Source: Metridium senile
Taxonomy: Eukaryota; Cnidaria; Anthozoa; Actiniaria; Metridiidae
Reading direction: 5' to 3'
NCBI GenBank assembly: GCA_949775045.1
Contig: OX459096.1
Span: 48,971,790 to 49,035,789 of the forward strand
Length of the DNA stretch: 64,000 nucleotides
This document shows, in pieces, positions 1-11,130 of this stretch. Both the position numbers and the translations under genes were made by a program. Numbering within the stretch: the first letter of the stretch is position 1; every line of letters begins with the position of its first letter. The notes below the pieces were generated by a model. The model searched no databases. It saw nothing but the letters and a program-made list of their open reading frames with translations, and was not told the origin of the DNA.

Positions 1-332
1 AGAAATCACGACCATGACAAGTTCTGTAAATCTCATACAGATTTCGCCTGATTTGCAATATAAGTTTCAACTTGAATTTTCTCGTCCAGATTGACCAAAT
101 GTTGACAATTTCAGTACAATAGGAAAGAACTAATAATTGAGTACACTCATATTGTATATATTACATATCATATTGGTATGCAGTGGGTGTTTTGAGCAAA
201 ACATTTTGTTTGAGTTAAAAATGATGATCTTTTCACACCATACAAAAGTATGAAACTTTCATATTAAATAGTTTTAAATTAAAATATTTTTCACAAAACA
301 AAGGATTTATGTCTGGAACACCAGTAACTGTC

Positions 333-518
333 ATAGACCTAATTGGCTAACGCGTTGCTATGTACGTTTCCACCCAATTCAAAACCTCTGGGAATAAAAA
401 CATTTGTTCCAAATATTTTCCACGTGACATTGAAATACATAAGACAAAGAATCTCATTCCCAAAAGATTTGAATTGGGTGGAAACATACATAGCAACGTG
501 TTAGCCGATTAGGTCTAT
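333..518. mobile_element. Foldback/MITE, about 186 bp
   Basis: The ends are inverted copies of each other: the left arm starts atagacctaattggctaa and the right arm ends with its near-perfect complement, with arms of about 50 bp around an unrelated centre. No coding capacity. It lies 3' of DNPEP exon 7 in the transcribed direction. Transposon superfamily not assigned. Confidence 0.75.
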
Positions 519-605
519 TGTCTTTCTTTATTGCATAAGTTGTGAATTTGACTTATATAATGCATCATAATATTTTACAATCAACACACTGGTTAGGATA
601 CTTAC

Positions 606-3600
606 AGCAGGTTGTGTGTCAGCCAGGCAAAGTTCCAAGTCTACAACCTGTTCTGGATTGCACTGGAAATCCAGGCTACCCAGAATTGCTTTCATCAGCA
701 TGGAATGATGTGAGTCTGCCTGTTACACAGAGCAAGATGAATTGCTATAATATCTTATTCCATTCTTCATATCAGTTATTATTATTATCATCATTATCAT
801 CATCTACTGTAACTTATTATTATAACCAGTATCATCATCGTCATCTTCCTTCCCCCTCCCCTCATGTTTCCTTTTTTGTCTAGGCCCCATGTTTTTCCCG
901 GGTATCCAGATAACGCAGGAACTCCAAATCTTGATTTTCCCAAAAACTCCACAAGAAAACCTGTTCTCTCTACCTATTGCTTTTATTGTCATTGCTATTA
1001 TCATCACCATCATCATCATCATAATAATATTGTAATACACCATTCTCTGTCATCATCATCATCACAATTATTGTGATTTCATTATTTAATATAATAAATA
1101 GCATGATCTTTGTAATCATTGAAAAGAAATTTCCGAAAAATGTTTGAGGTCCAAGTGCCAAGTTGTTTCTATCTATCTGTTTCTATCTGAGAACTGCCAA
1201 AATTCCATGGTAATTGTCAGTTTAAAAATGTTTTATACTTTACTGTGGTACCTTGCATGTTTTTGGTACACTTCCTTCAGAGACTGTTGAACCATTCAGC
1301 TGATCTTGGATGGATGTAGCTAATATAGGGACCCTGGGAAGAGACATTAAATCTTAATCTAAATCTAAATGGATCTCAAATTTGGCCCAGGGAGGAGGGG
1401 GGAGGCCTCTCCCCCTTTATCCAAGTGGTAGGGAGTCAGCAATCAATATGGGTTTGAAAACATTTCCTGTGCGTATCTTTCAGGGTCTGCCTCAAACATG
1501 AACTACATGACATGACTGTAAGGGGTTTAATTCAATAGGGATTTGACAGTTATTTTTATTTCTGAACCATTGGGGGTCATTTTTAAAATCAACCTCCAAT
1601 CAAGCCATCACTTGGACAAAGGGAGTCCCTCCCTCCCCTAGGAATTTGTCAAGTTCTCCCCTAGGAATTCTGGTTGATATATGATTGATACAAGCCGCTT
1701 CGGATATCCTTGGCTTATTTCACTATAACTTATGATTAAAACTAGTCAAAAATAATTATAGAATATATTATTTGAAAGATAGAATATAGTTGTATTTATA
1801 ATTGTATATCATCAACTCAATAATGAAATTCCATGTGTGTCAAAATGTCACAGTATTATATTATTAACTTACAAGTGTGTTTCCTTGTTAGGAGAAAATT
1901 TCTCATTGATATCTCTCTGGAGATGAATAGCCAAGTGAGGTACTCTAAGAATAGGCTTGTTAACCTTGACCAAATGATGCTCTATCTTGCCATCTCTCTG
2001 AAAATCATTGAAAATATTATTACATCTTGCCTTCTGGGCATAGCTACAATCACGGACAATATTGATTAGGACAACATTAACAATTCAAATAAAAACCTTA
2101 CCCTTTATATTTTTAGCCCTCCCCTCCCCCTCTACTCAATGTTGATAGTTCATGAGTTACATGTTTCATTGGTAGGCATTCCTTGGTCAAATCAACATTG
2201 AGATAGGGGGAGGGGGAGGAAATGATGAAAAATAAACAGTTATTATAAAACTACACTGATAATCTGCTTTGTCCCAATATTTATGTCTATGATTGTAGGT
2301 ATTCCAACCTGCTAAAATTGACTACAGTTTTGGTTGTCGCCTTGCTACTACAACAAAACTAATTTATTTGTAAAGATTATACAATAATTGCATACCTTGA
2401 GAAGAACCCTTCCTGCTACTGTTAGATCCCTATCAAACCATGTTCCCCATATACCTCCACCATAGCATTCAACACCAACTTGATGAAAACCTAGTTTGGT
2501 CCTTTTGGATACTGGCTTTACCTGGAAATGTAGTGATATAGTTATATAACTAATAAATCAATTTTCTCTGTGACTTTATGCAATATGTTTCACATTATAA
2601 CTTTTTTTGAGTTCCGAATCTTATAGAAATTCGAAAAAGCCTTATATCAAGAAGATCACATAGCATCATCGCTAGAACACCTGAGTGATGTGTGATGTTG
2701 CTCTTTCTTGCATAAGACCATGTTGCAAAACTATAATTAGTACCATTTCTGTGATATTGATATTGCATCGTACGTTGCAAGTAATATCAAATGGATGGTT
2801 ATATTATTATCAAGACCTCTACTTGAATCCAACATTGCATTGAAAATGATATCACATAGCAACACTTTTTTGTCTTGCATGGCCTTTCTACTGGCCTTAC
2901 TTATTTTAATTTTTTTAATTGGACATTTTATTTACCTTTAGGCATGGGCTATCAGTATGTGCTCCTACAATACTAAACCCATTCCCAGGTTTAAACTGAC
3001 CGCCAACAGCAAAGGCAATGATAGTGGACTGGTTCCTAGTTAAAAAGTATTTGTTTTTGGGCTGTATCTTCCATTGGTCAATTTCTCTCAGTTCTTGAAA
3101 TCCTGCAGCAACAAGTTTTGTCCTGCATTCATGAACAACTGCAAAAAGTGAAAAAAGGAAGACTATTACTAAATAATTAAAGTAATAATTTAATTCTTAG
3201 TGCACCACATGTAATCTCTGAGTGCTCAGTGCTCTTACAATTAATATGAAAAAAAAATTTAAAGTACCGGTAGTGAATATGAAAATGTAAATGATTATAG
3301 TAACAAATATGGAAAATAATGATGATAAGAATAGTAATTATGCAGAAAACCTAGGAATTAAAAAGAAATGTCTTGAGTTTCATATTGAAAGACTCAATCT
3401 GGAAGGTGCGTTCTTAATTTCTATCCGTAGTTCATTCCACAATGTCGGAGCACATACTGAAAATGCTTGACAACCGTAGTTCTTAGTTCTGTACTTGGTT
3501 CTTAGTTCTTGTTAAGCGTAGGTTGTCAGCGCTGATCGTAGAACTCTAAATTTATCTCTAAGATGGTGCGTTATCTGACAAGCATCATAACTGGCCAAAT

Positions 3601-6600
3601 GATTACACTTAAAGGTTTTTTTAAGTCTGCTAATTTTGTAGGACTTATATAATAAGAAAACATATCATTCTATAGACCCAATGACATTATGGCCACCACA
3701 TCATTATCTTATTTTTTTAAATTCATATTTTAATTGACTACTACATCATCAAAATTATAGATTCAAATGACATCAACAAAGGTAAAACGTTTGAGACATA
3801 AATATTGAATCCTTGAGGTGGTTATAGAATTTCAAAAGTGTGACAGGGTTCGTGCTGATGTCAGTAAACAAAATCAAAGGAGTTTTCAAGGAGTTTTCAA
3901 GGACCAAAAAGTATTTTTTAAGCACTTTTTGCGACAACTTTAATATATAAATGATATTGCTGTCATTGTTAACGTCGCACAGAATGAACAAATTTTTTCA
4001 AAATTTACGGTACTTTAGCTAGAATTAAGGAGTTTTTAAGGAGTTTTTGCTGATTTTCTAAAATTCAAGGGCTTTTCAAGTGCCCTTAAAAATGTAAATC
4101 AAATCTAAGGAGTTTTCAAGGAGTTTAAGGAGTAGCACAAACCCTGTGTGAAAAACACCACAACAAGGCTTAAGGAAGGAAACATCCTGATCAGATACAT
4201 GAGAAAAATATCATATGCCCTTGGCAGGAATGAAACCCCACAGTTTTGGCTTTCTAGTCAGACGTGTTACCACTATACCACAAGGACCAACCACGCTGGG
4301 TCCCAGGGCGACATTAATCTCTTAGGTAAACTTGAATACCGTAAATGGAAATGCAGAAGTGAAGTGAATAAAGAATTGAAATGCGTTTGGTGTATAACTG
4401 AAATACAGATACATCAGAAAAATAAATTATATGCCCTTGGCTGGAATTGAACCCCACGGTGTCAGCTTTGACATGACAGCTTTTGGTTTATGTCATATTA
4501 CTGGTACTAATAATAACAATAAATATAAAGAAATATGGCTAATTTATTCTTTAGGTACAAAGCCACCTTTCAGCATGAATGATTGATTCGCTTTCAATTT
4601 ATTAATCCATTGTTTTTTAACTCCTCCTACATTTTCTATCGCCTTTTGATTGGTTCATCACTTTTCCCGCTTCATATTTATACTAAGGGACTGTTCATTA
4701 CACATTCATCCTTTGTTACGTACATCCTTAGTTGAGCTGAAGGAATTCCTTATCAAAATCCACCCAGATGGGTTTTCTGATTGTGACTTTTTTGATTCCA
4801 AATAAAAGCTCTTCAATAACATTTTGAGTCCACAAATTGAGAAAACTTTTGTGTTCCCCCATCAGATTATCTTGAAAATCTAACAACCCCCCCCCCCCCC
4901 CCCCACCCAAAAAAAAGGTCCTCAAACTTTTTTGCCCCCCCCCCCCTACTATTTTTCCGGCCCCCCCTCCACCATAAATAATGAACAGTCCCTAAGTATC
5001 TCTCTTAGTCTAACTCTTTTACTCCAACGAAGGTCTAAAGCTCGAAACGTCAGTAAAGTTATATCAACATGTTTTACAGTATGTTTTACAGTGTTACAAA
5101 TTTGCATTATATTAGTATTGGCCCAGCTGAGTTGACCGCCTTCCCCGAAAGGAATTATGGGTCGCTATTTTTGGTTAGCAATTTTCAAGCATTTTCCGAG
5201 TATACAATGTAGACTTTTCTTGTTGATTGAAATATAATCCCACCATGAGTTTGACTAGAGTTTATGATTAATTTAAAGAAGGAACAACTCGTATTTCATA
5301 TTTTTTCTTGGCAGAATAATGGGAAATGCTAATCAAATTATGATGTTGAATCCTCAATTCTGATTGGTTGACCTTGTGTTTGTTCTGAAGGTCAACTCAG
5401 CTGGTTTAATACCTAGCTATCTTTATAGCAAGGAAACAGTGTACTGAAATATAGATTCCAAATAACTTCATTTGAATTATATTGCTATCAATAAAAATTT
5501 CAAAAAATACATATTTCTGCTTGCTCTATCTGATGGTGGTGCTTATTTTTCCATATTAAGCTTATATTTTTGAAAGTCAATTGGCATTAGATCTATTATG
5601 AAGACTGACAATTAAATTACAAATCAACTGAAAGCATTATAATGATAGACACCCAATTGGATTCAAAAGGTGGGGATACTTATTGTATTGTATTGTATTA
5701 TCTACTTATTGTAGAACTGCTTAGGGTGTCAACAGTTTAAATTTGCTTCTTGAGACAAAGCATATTGAAATTTCCAAAGAGTATCCCTGCCCCTTTTATA
5801 TGAGAGTTCCCTGGGTAATTTACATCCAATTAAAATGGTATGATTATTACCATGATATGGAGAAGGGCATTTGTTTACAAACTCAAGGAATCTTTTTGCA
5901 GCAGCCTGTACTGGTTCTGTGAGAATTTTCTGTAAAAAGTAATTAAAAACAATGTTTAGATGCATATTAATTACAATATTACAAAATTGTTACTTTTCTG
6001 TGATATACTAAATACAAAATTTAGAGGATAGAATTTAATATTTTAGAAAATGTAAATTTGAACACTAAACAATGAATTGAAAACTTTTTCCACCATATCA
6101 GCAAGAGAAAAGATACCTCTGCTCTAAACTGCTCTTTTCTGTGATGATGCAGCTATAGACTGGTTACGAACTGGTTTATATTGTGATTCTCCTAATATGG
6201 AAACACAGGAAGCCTGCCTTTGATACGTTTCTCGTCGTCATTGTGTTTCCATATTAGGAGAGTCGAATGTTTTATTATGTCCAATCAACAATTGAACTTT
6301 CAAACTATTCTTGTTTTGAATAATGAAATCTTCGTTTTCAATATTCCAAGTTTAAATTGATTAATGGAAACAAATTTCGAAAACTAAAATCAATAATGAG
6401 TTCTATGTGTTCACGATTCAGGTGTTTTGACTGTAAAAATATTTAAAATTATACAATTAAGAAGCTTTCCTAAATAAATAAGTCTTCAAGGTTTTCTTAA
6501 AAGTTCGAATACAGGTTATATTTCTATAGATAAATTATTGTATAGGTATTGAAATAATACCTATTATCTAAATTTGGTCATGTACATCCAAACTTGTGAA

Positions 6601-7650
6601 ATAAGCATATAACGCCCAAATCGTTTCCTGTGCCATACTGCTCTTCCCAGGCAATGTACTCAGGGGGCAAAATGACGGGGGGGGGGGGGGGCCAACGGAG
6701 CTTCATATTGAGACCAAAAAAAAATACTCAAACCTGAAATTTTACACCCCAAAAAATACATGGCATGCAAATTTTGAACCCAAAAAAATACAAGAATTAG
6801 ATACCTCAAAACTGATTTATTGAATGTATATAGGATGTTTCTTTACAGAACTCACACCTTGCTGAAAAAAATTTCAAACAAATAATTTTCTGATACACAG
6901 ATCGAAACTCGGAGATGTGAAAACCCAAAAAAATATGGGTTTCTTTTAAAGACCTAAAAAAATATGTGGCAGGTCTCTTGACCCCAAAAAATACCCAAAA
7001 CGAAAATTGTCAACCCCCCCAAAAAACATCAAACCTCCCTGTCATCTTACCCCCGATTACATCGCCTGGGCTGCTCTTTCAAAAGTATACTAAGACCTGA
7101 CCACTGCAGTATTCCAAGACACTTCTCCTATAGGTTCCATTAATAAATGCAGAAAACAACGAAAATTAGCCTGAGCAAAAAAAGCATGTCTGGCTATTGT
7201 GCTCACAATACAGTATTATAGTCGTTTTCGCATGAGTGTGAAAAACTTACGGCATGGTCCGTGCAGTGCCGTGACCGTGGACGTGCGGAGTCTGAGCATT
7301 CTCATTGGACGAGCAGTGATACTTTGCATTAAATTGTGATCAAATATTTTTCCATTCTAATTCTGGACTGAAATAATACCTATTAGTAAAATAAATCTAT
7401 CCAGAAAGCTGTTCGCTATAAAGTAATTTTGTATGAAGTTATGATCTTGTTTTAGGACAGAAGGAGGGAAAGCTAGCAGACCAAATAAAAATGTATTGAA
7501 ATACATTAGAAAAACAACACAAAACTTAAAACCTAGTTATTCAGTACAAAGCCATATGTAGATATCAATCTTATTGTCGATATTAATGATTTTAATCTAT
7601 GTTACTTCCATGTTACTGACTGAAATAGCAACTAAACTTACCTCCGCCAT
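606..7650 (-). CDS. DNPEP: Aspartyl aminopeptidase (DNPEP), N-terminal half, 7 coding exons, continues beyond left edge
   Basis: This is the cytosolic M18 family zinc aminopeptidase that removes N-terminal Asp/Glu from peptides. Coding exons on the minus strand are 7642-7650 (MAE only), 5851-5929, 2936-3138, 2396-2521, 1873-1997, 1252-1333 and 606-719. All junctions have AG/GT and phases agree (0,1,0,0,2,0,0), giving 246 codons without a stop. Recognisable blocks in order are [42 protein letters not shown] (residues 88-95, with the zinc-binding His90), [39 protein letters not shown] and [11 protein letters not shown]. The family is about 475 residues, so the C-terminal half with the remaining metal ligands lies left of the window. 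The start is ATGGCGGAG followed directly by GTAAGT. It is divergent from the repeat-protein gene at 8503, about 850 bp away. Introns hold SINE, LINE and foldback pieces. The identification is by motif recognition and is very secure. Confidence 0.95.
2116..2220. mobile_element. Small foldback element (CAATGTTGAT family)
   Basis: A C-rich arm ending in tcaatgttgat is mirrored by atcaacattgagat plus a G-rich arm. A second member of the same family sits at 61590-61675. It lies in a DNPEP intron. Confidence 0.6.
3370..3620 (-). pseudogene. LINE reverse transcriptase C-terminal remnant
   Basis: Translated on the minus strand, the piece reads [17 protein letters not shown], the characteristic LWN..P..I block near the C-terminus of CR1/L2/jockey-type LINE ORF2 proteins. 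It is followed by a stop, and frameshifts lie upstream. It is a decayed insertion in the intron between DNPEP exons 2 and 3. Confidence 0.6.
4180..4312 (-). repeat. tRNA-derived SINE
   Basis: On the minus strand the right end reads like a tRNA: an A box (tggtatagtggtaacacg) and a B-box-like ggtttcattcctgcc, with complementary ends CCTTG/CAAGG. The anticodon arm does not fold convincingly, so this is a SINE head rather than a tRNA gene. A partial second copy (about 4405-4480) repeats the segment around atgcccttggctggaattg. Confidence 0.6.
4405..4482 (-). repeat. Partial second copy of the 4180 SINE
   Basis: Matches about 65 bp of the SINE next door (agatacat.agaaaaata, then gcccttggctggaat) and then breaks off. 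This is probably a truncated copy or a local duplication. Confidence 0.55.
4685..4995. mobile_element. MITE with AGGGACTGTTCATT inverted ends
   Basis: Terminal inverted repeats agggactgttcatt / aatgaacagtccct bound about 310 bp. The inside contains long poly-C tracts (4887-4904 and 4936-4946). No transposase. The superfamily is not certain. Confidence 0.7.
5018..5105. repeat. Copy of the 'aaacgtcagtaaagtta ... gtgttacaaat' repeat
   Basis: Shares the string pattern gctcgaaacgtcagtaaagtt, then acatgttttacagtgttac, with the elements at 28265-28350 and 29473-29821. It is a dispersed palindromic family; only one arm is seen here. Confidence 0.5.
6186..6263. mobile_element. Short foldback element
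   Basis: gattctcctaatatggaaac and its complement gtttccatattaggagagtc face each other around about 35 bp. It lies in DNPEP intron 1. Confidence 0.65.
6647..7069. mobile_element. MITE with CCAGGC ends, about 420 bp
   Basis: The left end ccaggcaatgtactcagggg and the right end ccccgattacatcgcctgg are inverted copies. The interior carries a G tract (6678-6692) and repeated ccaaaaaatac words. No coding. It lies in DNPEP intron 1. Confidence 0.65.
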
Positions 7651-7726
7651 ATTGAATTGATGATGTCCCAACACAGGAAGCCCACATAACTGATATAACA
7701 GGAAGCGACACAGCAAGCCGAATGTA

Positions 7727-7802
7727 GTCTCTTACCCAGACCCTTCTCAGCTTTCTAACAAAAAAATCAGTGAAGCTGAGAAGGGTCTGGGTAAGAGAAT
7801 GA
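7727..7802. mobile_element. Foldback element next to the DNPEP start
   Basis: ctcttacccagacccttctc is followed about 35 bp later by its exact complement gagaagggtctgggtaagag. It sits about 80 bp upstream of the DNPEP ATG, so it is in or near the promoter. Confidence 0.75.
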
Positions 7803-7931
7803 AACCGAATGGTACTTCAAAAATGTGGAAATCAAATTTTAGAATTTTAGAATTGCTTCAAATGGGTTACTTTTGGTAGTTTAAATAACACAGGAAGCCC
7901 AAAACCACAGATTTCTAGTCTGGTATGCCTG

Positions 7932-8500
7932 TGCTCAGCTGGTTTAATAGCCCGTAATAACCGTCGGTTACTGACGTAATTACATGCACACCCAAAAAAA
8001 ACTATAATTATTCATTGCACCTAATTTTTGATCAAAAGAACGGATGACATGTCTTTCTTTGGTTTGATTTGAGATCCAGTCACTATACTGAACGAAAACG
8101 TGGAAGATCCACCAAACTATAGCCTGCGTACAGCTGGTTTAATAACCCGTAATAACCGACACCCGTAATGAGTAATTAAACTTGCTGCACGCAGGCTACC
8201 CAAGTACTGACGTAATTACATGCACACTAAAAAAAAAACTATAATTATTCATTGCACCTAATTTTTGATCAAAAGAACGGATGACATGTCTTTCTTTGGT
8301 TTGATTTGAGATCCAGTCACTATACTGAACGAAAACGTGGAAGATCCACCAAACTATAGCCTGCGTGCAGTTGGTTTAATAACCCGTAATAACCGTCGGT
8401 TACTGACATAATTACATGCACACCCAAACAAACTATAATTAATTAGTGCACCTAATTTTTGATCAAAAGTATCGATGACGTGTGTTTGTTTCTGTGATAT
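7932..8500 (+). repeat. Three tandem copies of a 130-245 bp unit upstream of the 8503 gene
   Basis: Copies begin near 7932, 8126 and 8369 with (ca)gctggtttaatA.CCCGTAATAACCG. All share the block ctataattA.t.attgcacctaatttttgatcaaaag. The first two copies are almost identical through accaaactatagcctgcgt; the third runs directly into the coding region at 8475-8503. Each copy contains tgac(g/a)taattacatg, a CRE/ATF-like site in the first two. This looks like a serial duplication of the 5' flank of the repeat-protein gene. Confidence 0.75.
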
Positions 8501-8502
8501 GA

Positions 8503-10419
8503 TTGGAGAGTTCGCTTGTCAAAATGTTTCTACATGGAAAGCAGTCCACAGTTCGGCGGAATATGTCATACGAGCACAATCACATCAAAAGCCTAAAGAT
8601 GTTTCAAAACGAAAGTTCGAAAACCCAGGTACAAGAACCGACTTTCCCCCACAACCATGGCGACACACTTGTCAGCATCAGTGAGGAACTGCAGTCCAGG
8701 CATATTAATCGTTCAAAAAAGAAAATGCAAGCCGAACGTAACATCGGTGTGCAAGAACCAACATTCACCCACAACCATCACGACACACTTGTCAGCATCA
8801 GTGAGGAACTGCAGTCCAGGCATATTAATCGTTCAAAAAAGAAAAAGCAAGCCGAACGTAACATCGGTGTGCAAGAACCAACATTCACCCACAACCATTG
8901 CGACACACTTGTCAGCATCAATGAGGAACTGCAGTCCAGGCATGCTAATCGTTCAAAAAAGAAAAAGAAAGCCGAACGTAACATCGGTGTGCAAGAACCA
9001 ATATTCACCCACAACCATGGCGACCCACTTGTCAGCATCAATGAGGAACTGCAGTCCCGGCATGCTAATCGTTCAAAAAAGAAAATGCAAGCCGAACGTA
9101 ACATCGGTGTGCAAGAACCAACATTCACCCACAACCATGGCGACACACTTGTCAGCATCAGTGAGAAAATGCAACCCCGGCATGCTAATCGTTCAAAAAA
9201 GAAAATGCAAGCCGAACGTAACATCGGTGTGCAAGAACCAATATTCACCCACAACCATGGCGACACACTTATCAGCATCAGTGAGGAAATGCAACCCCGG
9301 CATGCTAATCGTTCAAAAAAGAAAATGCAAGCCGAACGTAACATCGGTGTGCAAGAACCAACATTCACCCACAACCATGGCGACACACTTGTTAGCATCA
9401 ATGAGGAACTGCAGTCCCGGCATGCTAATCGTTCAAAAAAGAAAATGCAAGCCGAACGTAACATCGGTGTGCAAGAACCAACATTCACCCACAACCATCA
9501 CGACACACTTGTCAGCATCAGTGAGGAAATGCAACCCCGGCATGCTAATCGTTCAAAAAAGAAAATGCAAGCCGAACGTAACATCGGTGTGCAAGAACCA
9601 ACATTCACCCACAACCATGGCGACACACTTGTCAGCATCAATGAGGAACTGCAGTCCCGGCATGCTAATCGTTCAAAAAAGAAAATGCAAGCCGAACGTA
9701 ACATCGGTGTGCAAGAACCAATATTCACCCACAACCATGGCGACACACTTGTCAGCATCAATGAGGAACTGCAGTCCCGGCATGCTAATCGTTCAAATAA
9801 GAAAATGAAAGCTACAAGTAACATGATGCACGGTCCGAATCTGGAAAATTGTACCAGAAAAAGACGAACAGGGATAACGCGTCGTCAAATAGAGCGCAAT
9901 ATATTGGCAATAGAAAATGGTAGCACTTCAACACACACTGAACGAACCTCACATCATTGTCAAGGTATAGCTCCCTCAGAACCGAGGCAAGTTCAACTAC
10001 ACACAAATATAAAAAGAAATGACACTATAATGAGCTTTAGAAACAAAGAAATAGCGAGTGCACAGGAAAAATATAAAGCTATCAGAAAAAGAATTGAAAG
10101 ACAAGGGCTTGAAGGAATGCATGGTTCATACTCAAACCAAGTAGACGACACTAACAGAAGGAAAGCCATTTGTGATAATGGCTTGGATGACCTTATAACG
10201 AGCTTGAGAAACGAAGAACTTGCGAGAGCACAGGAAAAATATAAAGCAATCAGAAAAAGAATCGAAAGACAAGTAGGATTGCATGGTTCATGCTCAAACC
10301 AACTAGACGACACTAACAGAAGAAAAGCCGTTTGTGATAACTTAGACTCTTTCCATAAAGAGAGAATGCAAACACGAGTAGTGAAAAAGAGGTTCGGCGA
10401 GTTGGATCATGATGACTAA
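8503..10419 (+). CDS. Uncharacterised tandem-repeat protein, 638 residues, ten 40-residue repeats
   Basis: A single open frame from ATG 8503 to TGA 10419. An N-terminal unique part (about residues 1-42) is followed by ten repeats of exactly 40 residues (consensus pieces EPTFTHNHGDTLVSI, then SEELQSRHANRSKKKMQ, then AERNIGVQ). A basic unique tail of about 200 residues contains two diverged copies of a helical charged block (AQEKYKAIRKRIERQ at about 521 and 577, and DDTNRRKA.CDN). No signal peptide, membrane segment or known domain is visible. The two tail copies differ by several synonymous changes (gct/gca, att/atc, agg/aga), which argues for protein-level constraint there. The repeats differ mostly by replacement changes. 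No intron is needed. An upstream ATG at 8475 is in another frame. It could be a transposon-associated orphan (basic repeat tracts occur in Helitron/PIF1-like proteins), but no helicase is nearby. Function unknown. Confidence 0.55.
   Translation: MESSLVKMFLHGKQSTVRRNMSYEHNHIKSLKMFQNESSKTQVQEPTFPHNHGDTLVSISEELQSRHINRSKKKMQAERNIGVQEPTFTHNHHDTLVSISEELQSRHINRSKKKKQAERNIGVQEPTFTHNHCDTLVSINEELQSRHANRSKKKKKAERNIGVQEPIFTHNHGDPLVSINEELQSRHANRSKKKMQAERNIGVQEPTFTHNHGDTLVSISEKMQPRHANRSKKKMQAERNIGVQEPIFTHNHGDTLISISEEMQPRHANRSKKKMQAERNIGVQEPTFTHNHGDTLVSINEELQSRHANRSKKKMQAERNIGVQEPTFTHNHHDTLVSISEEMQPRHANRSKKKMQAERNIGVQEPTFTHNHGDTLVSINEELQSRHANRSKKKMQAERNIGVQEPIFTHNHGDTLVSINEELQSRHANRSNKKMKATSNMMHGPNLENCTRKRRTGITRRQIERNILAIENGSTSTHTERTSHHCQGIAPSEPRQVQLHTNIKRNDTIMSFRNKEIASAQEKYKAIRKRIERQGLEGMHGSYSNQVDDTNRRKAICDNGLDDLITSLRNEELARAQEKYKAIRKRIERQVGLHGSCSNQLDDTNRRKAVCDNLDSFHKERMQTRVVKKRFGELDHDD
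8630..9829 (+). repeat. 120-bp tandem repeat, 10 copies
   Basis: The period is exactly 120 bp with no indels across ten units. Variable sites are few and recur in combinations (accatggcgac / accatcacgac / accattgcgac; gctaat / attaat; ctgcagtcc / atgcaaccc), indicating recent unequal exchange or gene conversion. Because 120 is divisible by 3, all units stay in frame. Confidence 0.95.
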
Positions 10420-11004
10420 AAATGTAACTCAAGATGTCAAATTGAAGTAAGTAATATATATCCTTCGCTATATGTGCTTGACTATATGGCATTTTTTATG
10501 ATCGATATAATATATATTTCAAAACTGACATTCCTTTATTATAAGATATTTTGGGGTGATGTGTTTAAATTAACATTACGATGAAAGCTCTTCTCAGGAT
10601 GAATGGTTCTGACTAATTAAGAAAGAGGGTTTCGTGCGAATGTTCATTAAACCAATTAATGGTAAAATATTAAATATGAATATATAAAATTAACTTCTTC
10701 GCTACGTGTTGGTTAATAGATAGTTTTTAAAAAGAGTTTTCTGATTATCTATATTAAGTTATAGACATATTTATATAGTTTCTTTATTTATTATACTATA
10801 TTATATTATGTTATCATATTATACACACTATATATAAACTATATTACATTATTCATTCAAAATATTTCCCCGTTTCTGATTGGTCGATTTTACCAAGTTA
10901 ATTTTTCATAACCTGCTAAGAATTACCAAATTTGGAAGACGTACGTCAATCGTCCAATAATTGAAAACTTATTGGACGACTTACGTCACACACAGAGCGG
11001 GAAA
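10420..11004. other. Intergenic AT-rich DNA
   Basis: No gene seen. A hairpin at 10938-10989 (acgtacgtcaatcgtccaat facing attggacgacttacgt) immediately precedes the Crypton-like fragment. Confidence 0.5.
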
Positions 11005-11130
11005 ATGGCTGCCTCCAATTCAGGACGGTTTCCCTCACTTAGCGAGGAAGAAATAAGCGCAATATTGCATGGGAAATATAGCAAAAACACCAAACAATCA
11101 ACAAAAGGCTGTGAAACATTGTTCCGTTAA
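11005..11130 (+). pseudogene. N-terminal fragment of a DUF3504/KDZF (Crypton-related) family protein
   Basis: The frame MAASNSGRFPSLSEEEISAI, then LHGKYSKNTKQSTK, resembles the N-terminus of the large cnidarian family with a Crypton-derived tyrosine-recombinase-like domain (pattern RFxxLtEEdI..il..K.S.NTkk.tk). A TAA interrupts after ETLFR, and the same frame then resumes YLDEKILIF as the family would. No downstream domain follows. Therefore a broken 5' fragment; it could alternatively be a lone first exon. Identification is from memory of the family pattern. Confidence 0.45.

Noticed and set aside
542..883. 113-codon plus-strand frame
   Set aside because: Antisense shadow of DNPEP exon 7 plus intronic tca repeats.
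1833..2069. 78-codon plus-strand frame
   Set aside because: Antisense to DNPEP exon 5, whose minus-strand reading matches the family precisely.
4210..4312. tRNA gene
   Set aside because: Only the promoter boxes and part of the acceptor stem are preserved; partial second copy next door shows it is a dispersed repeat.
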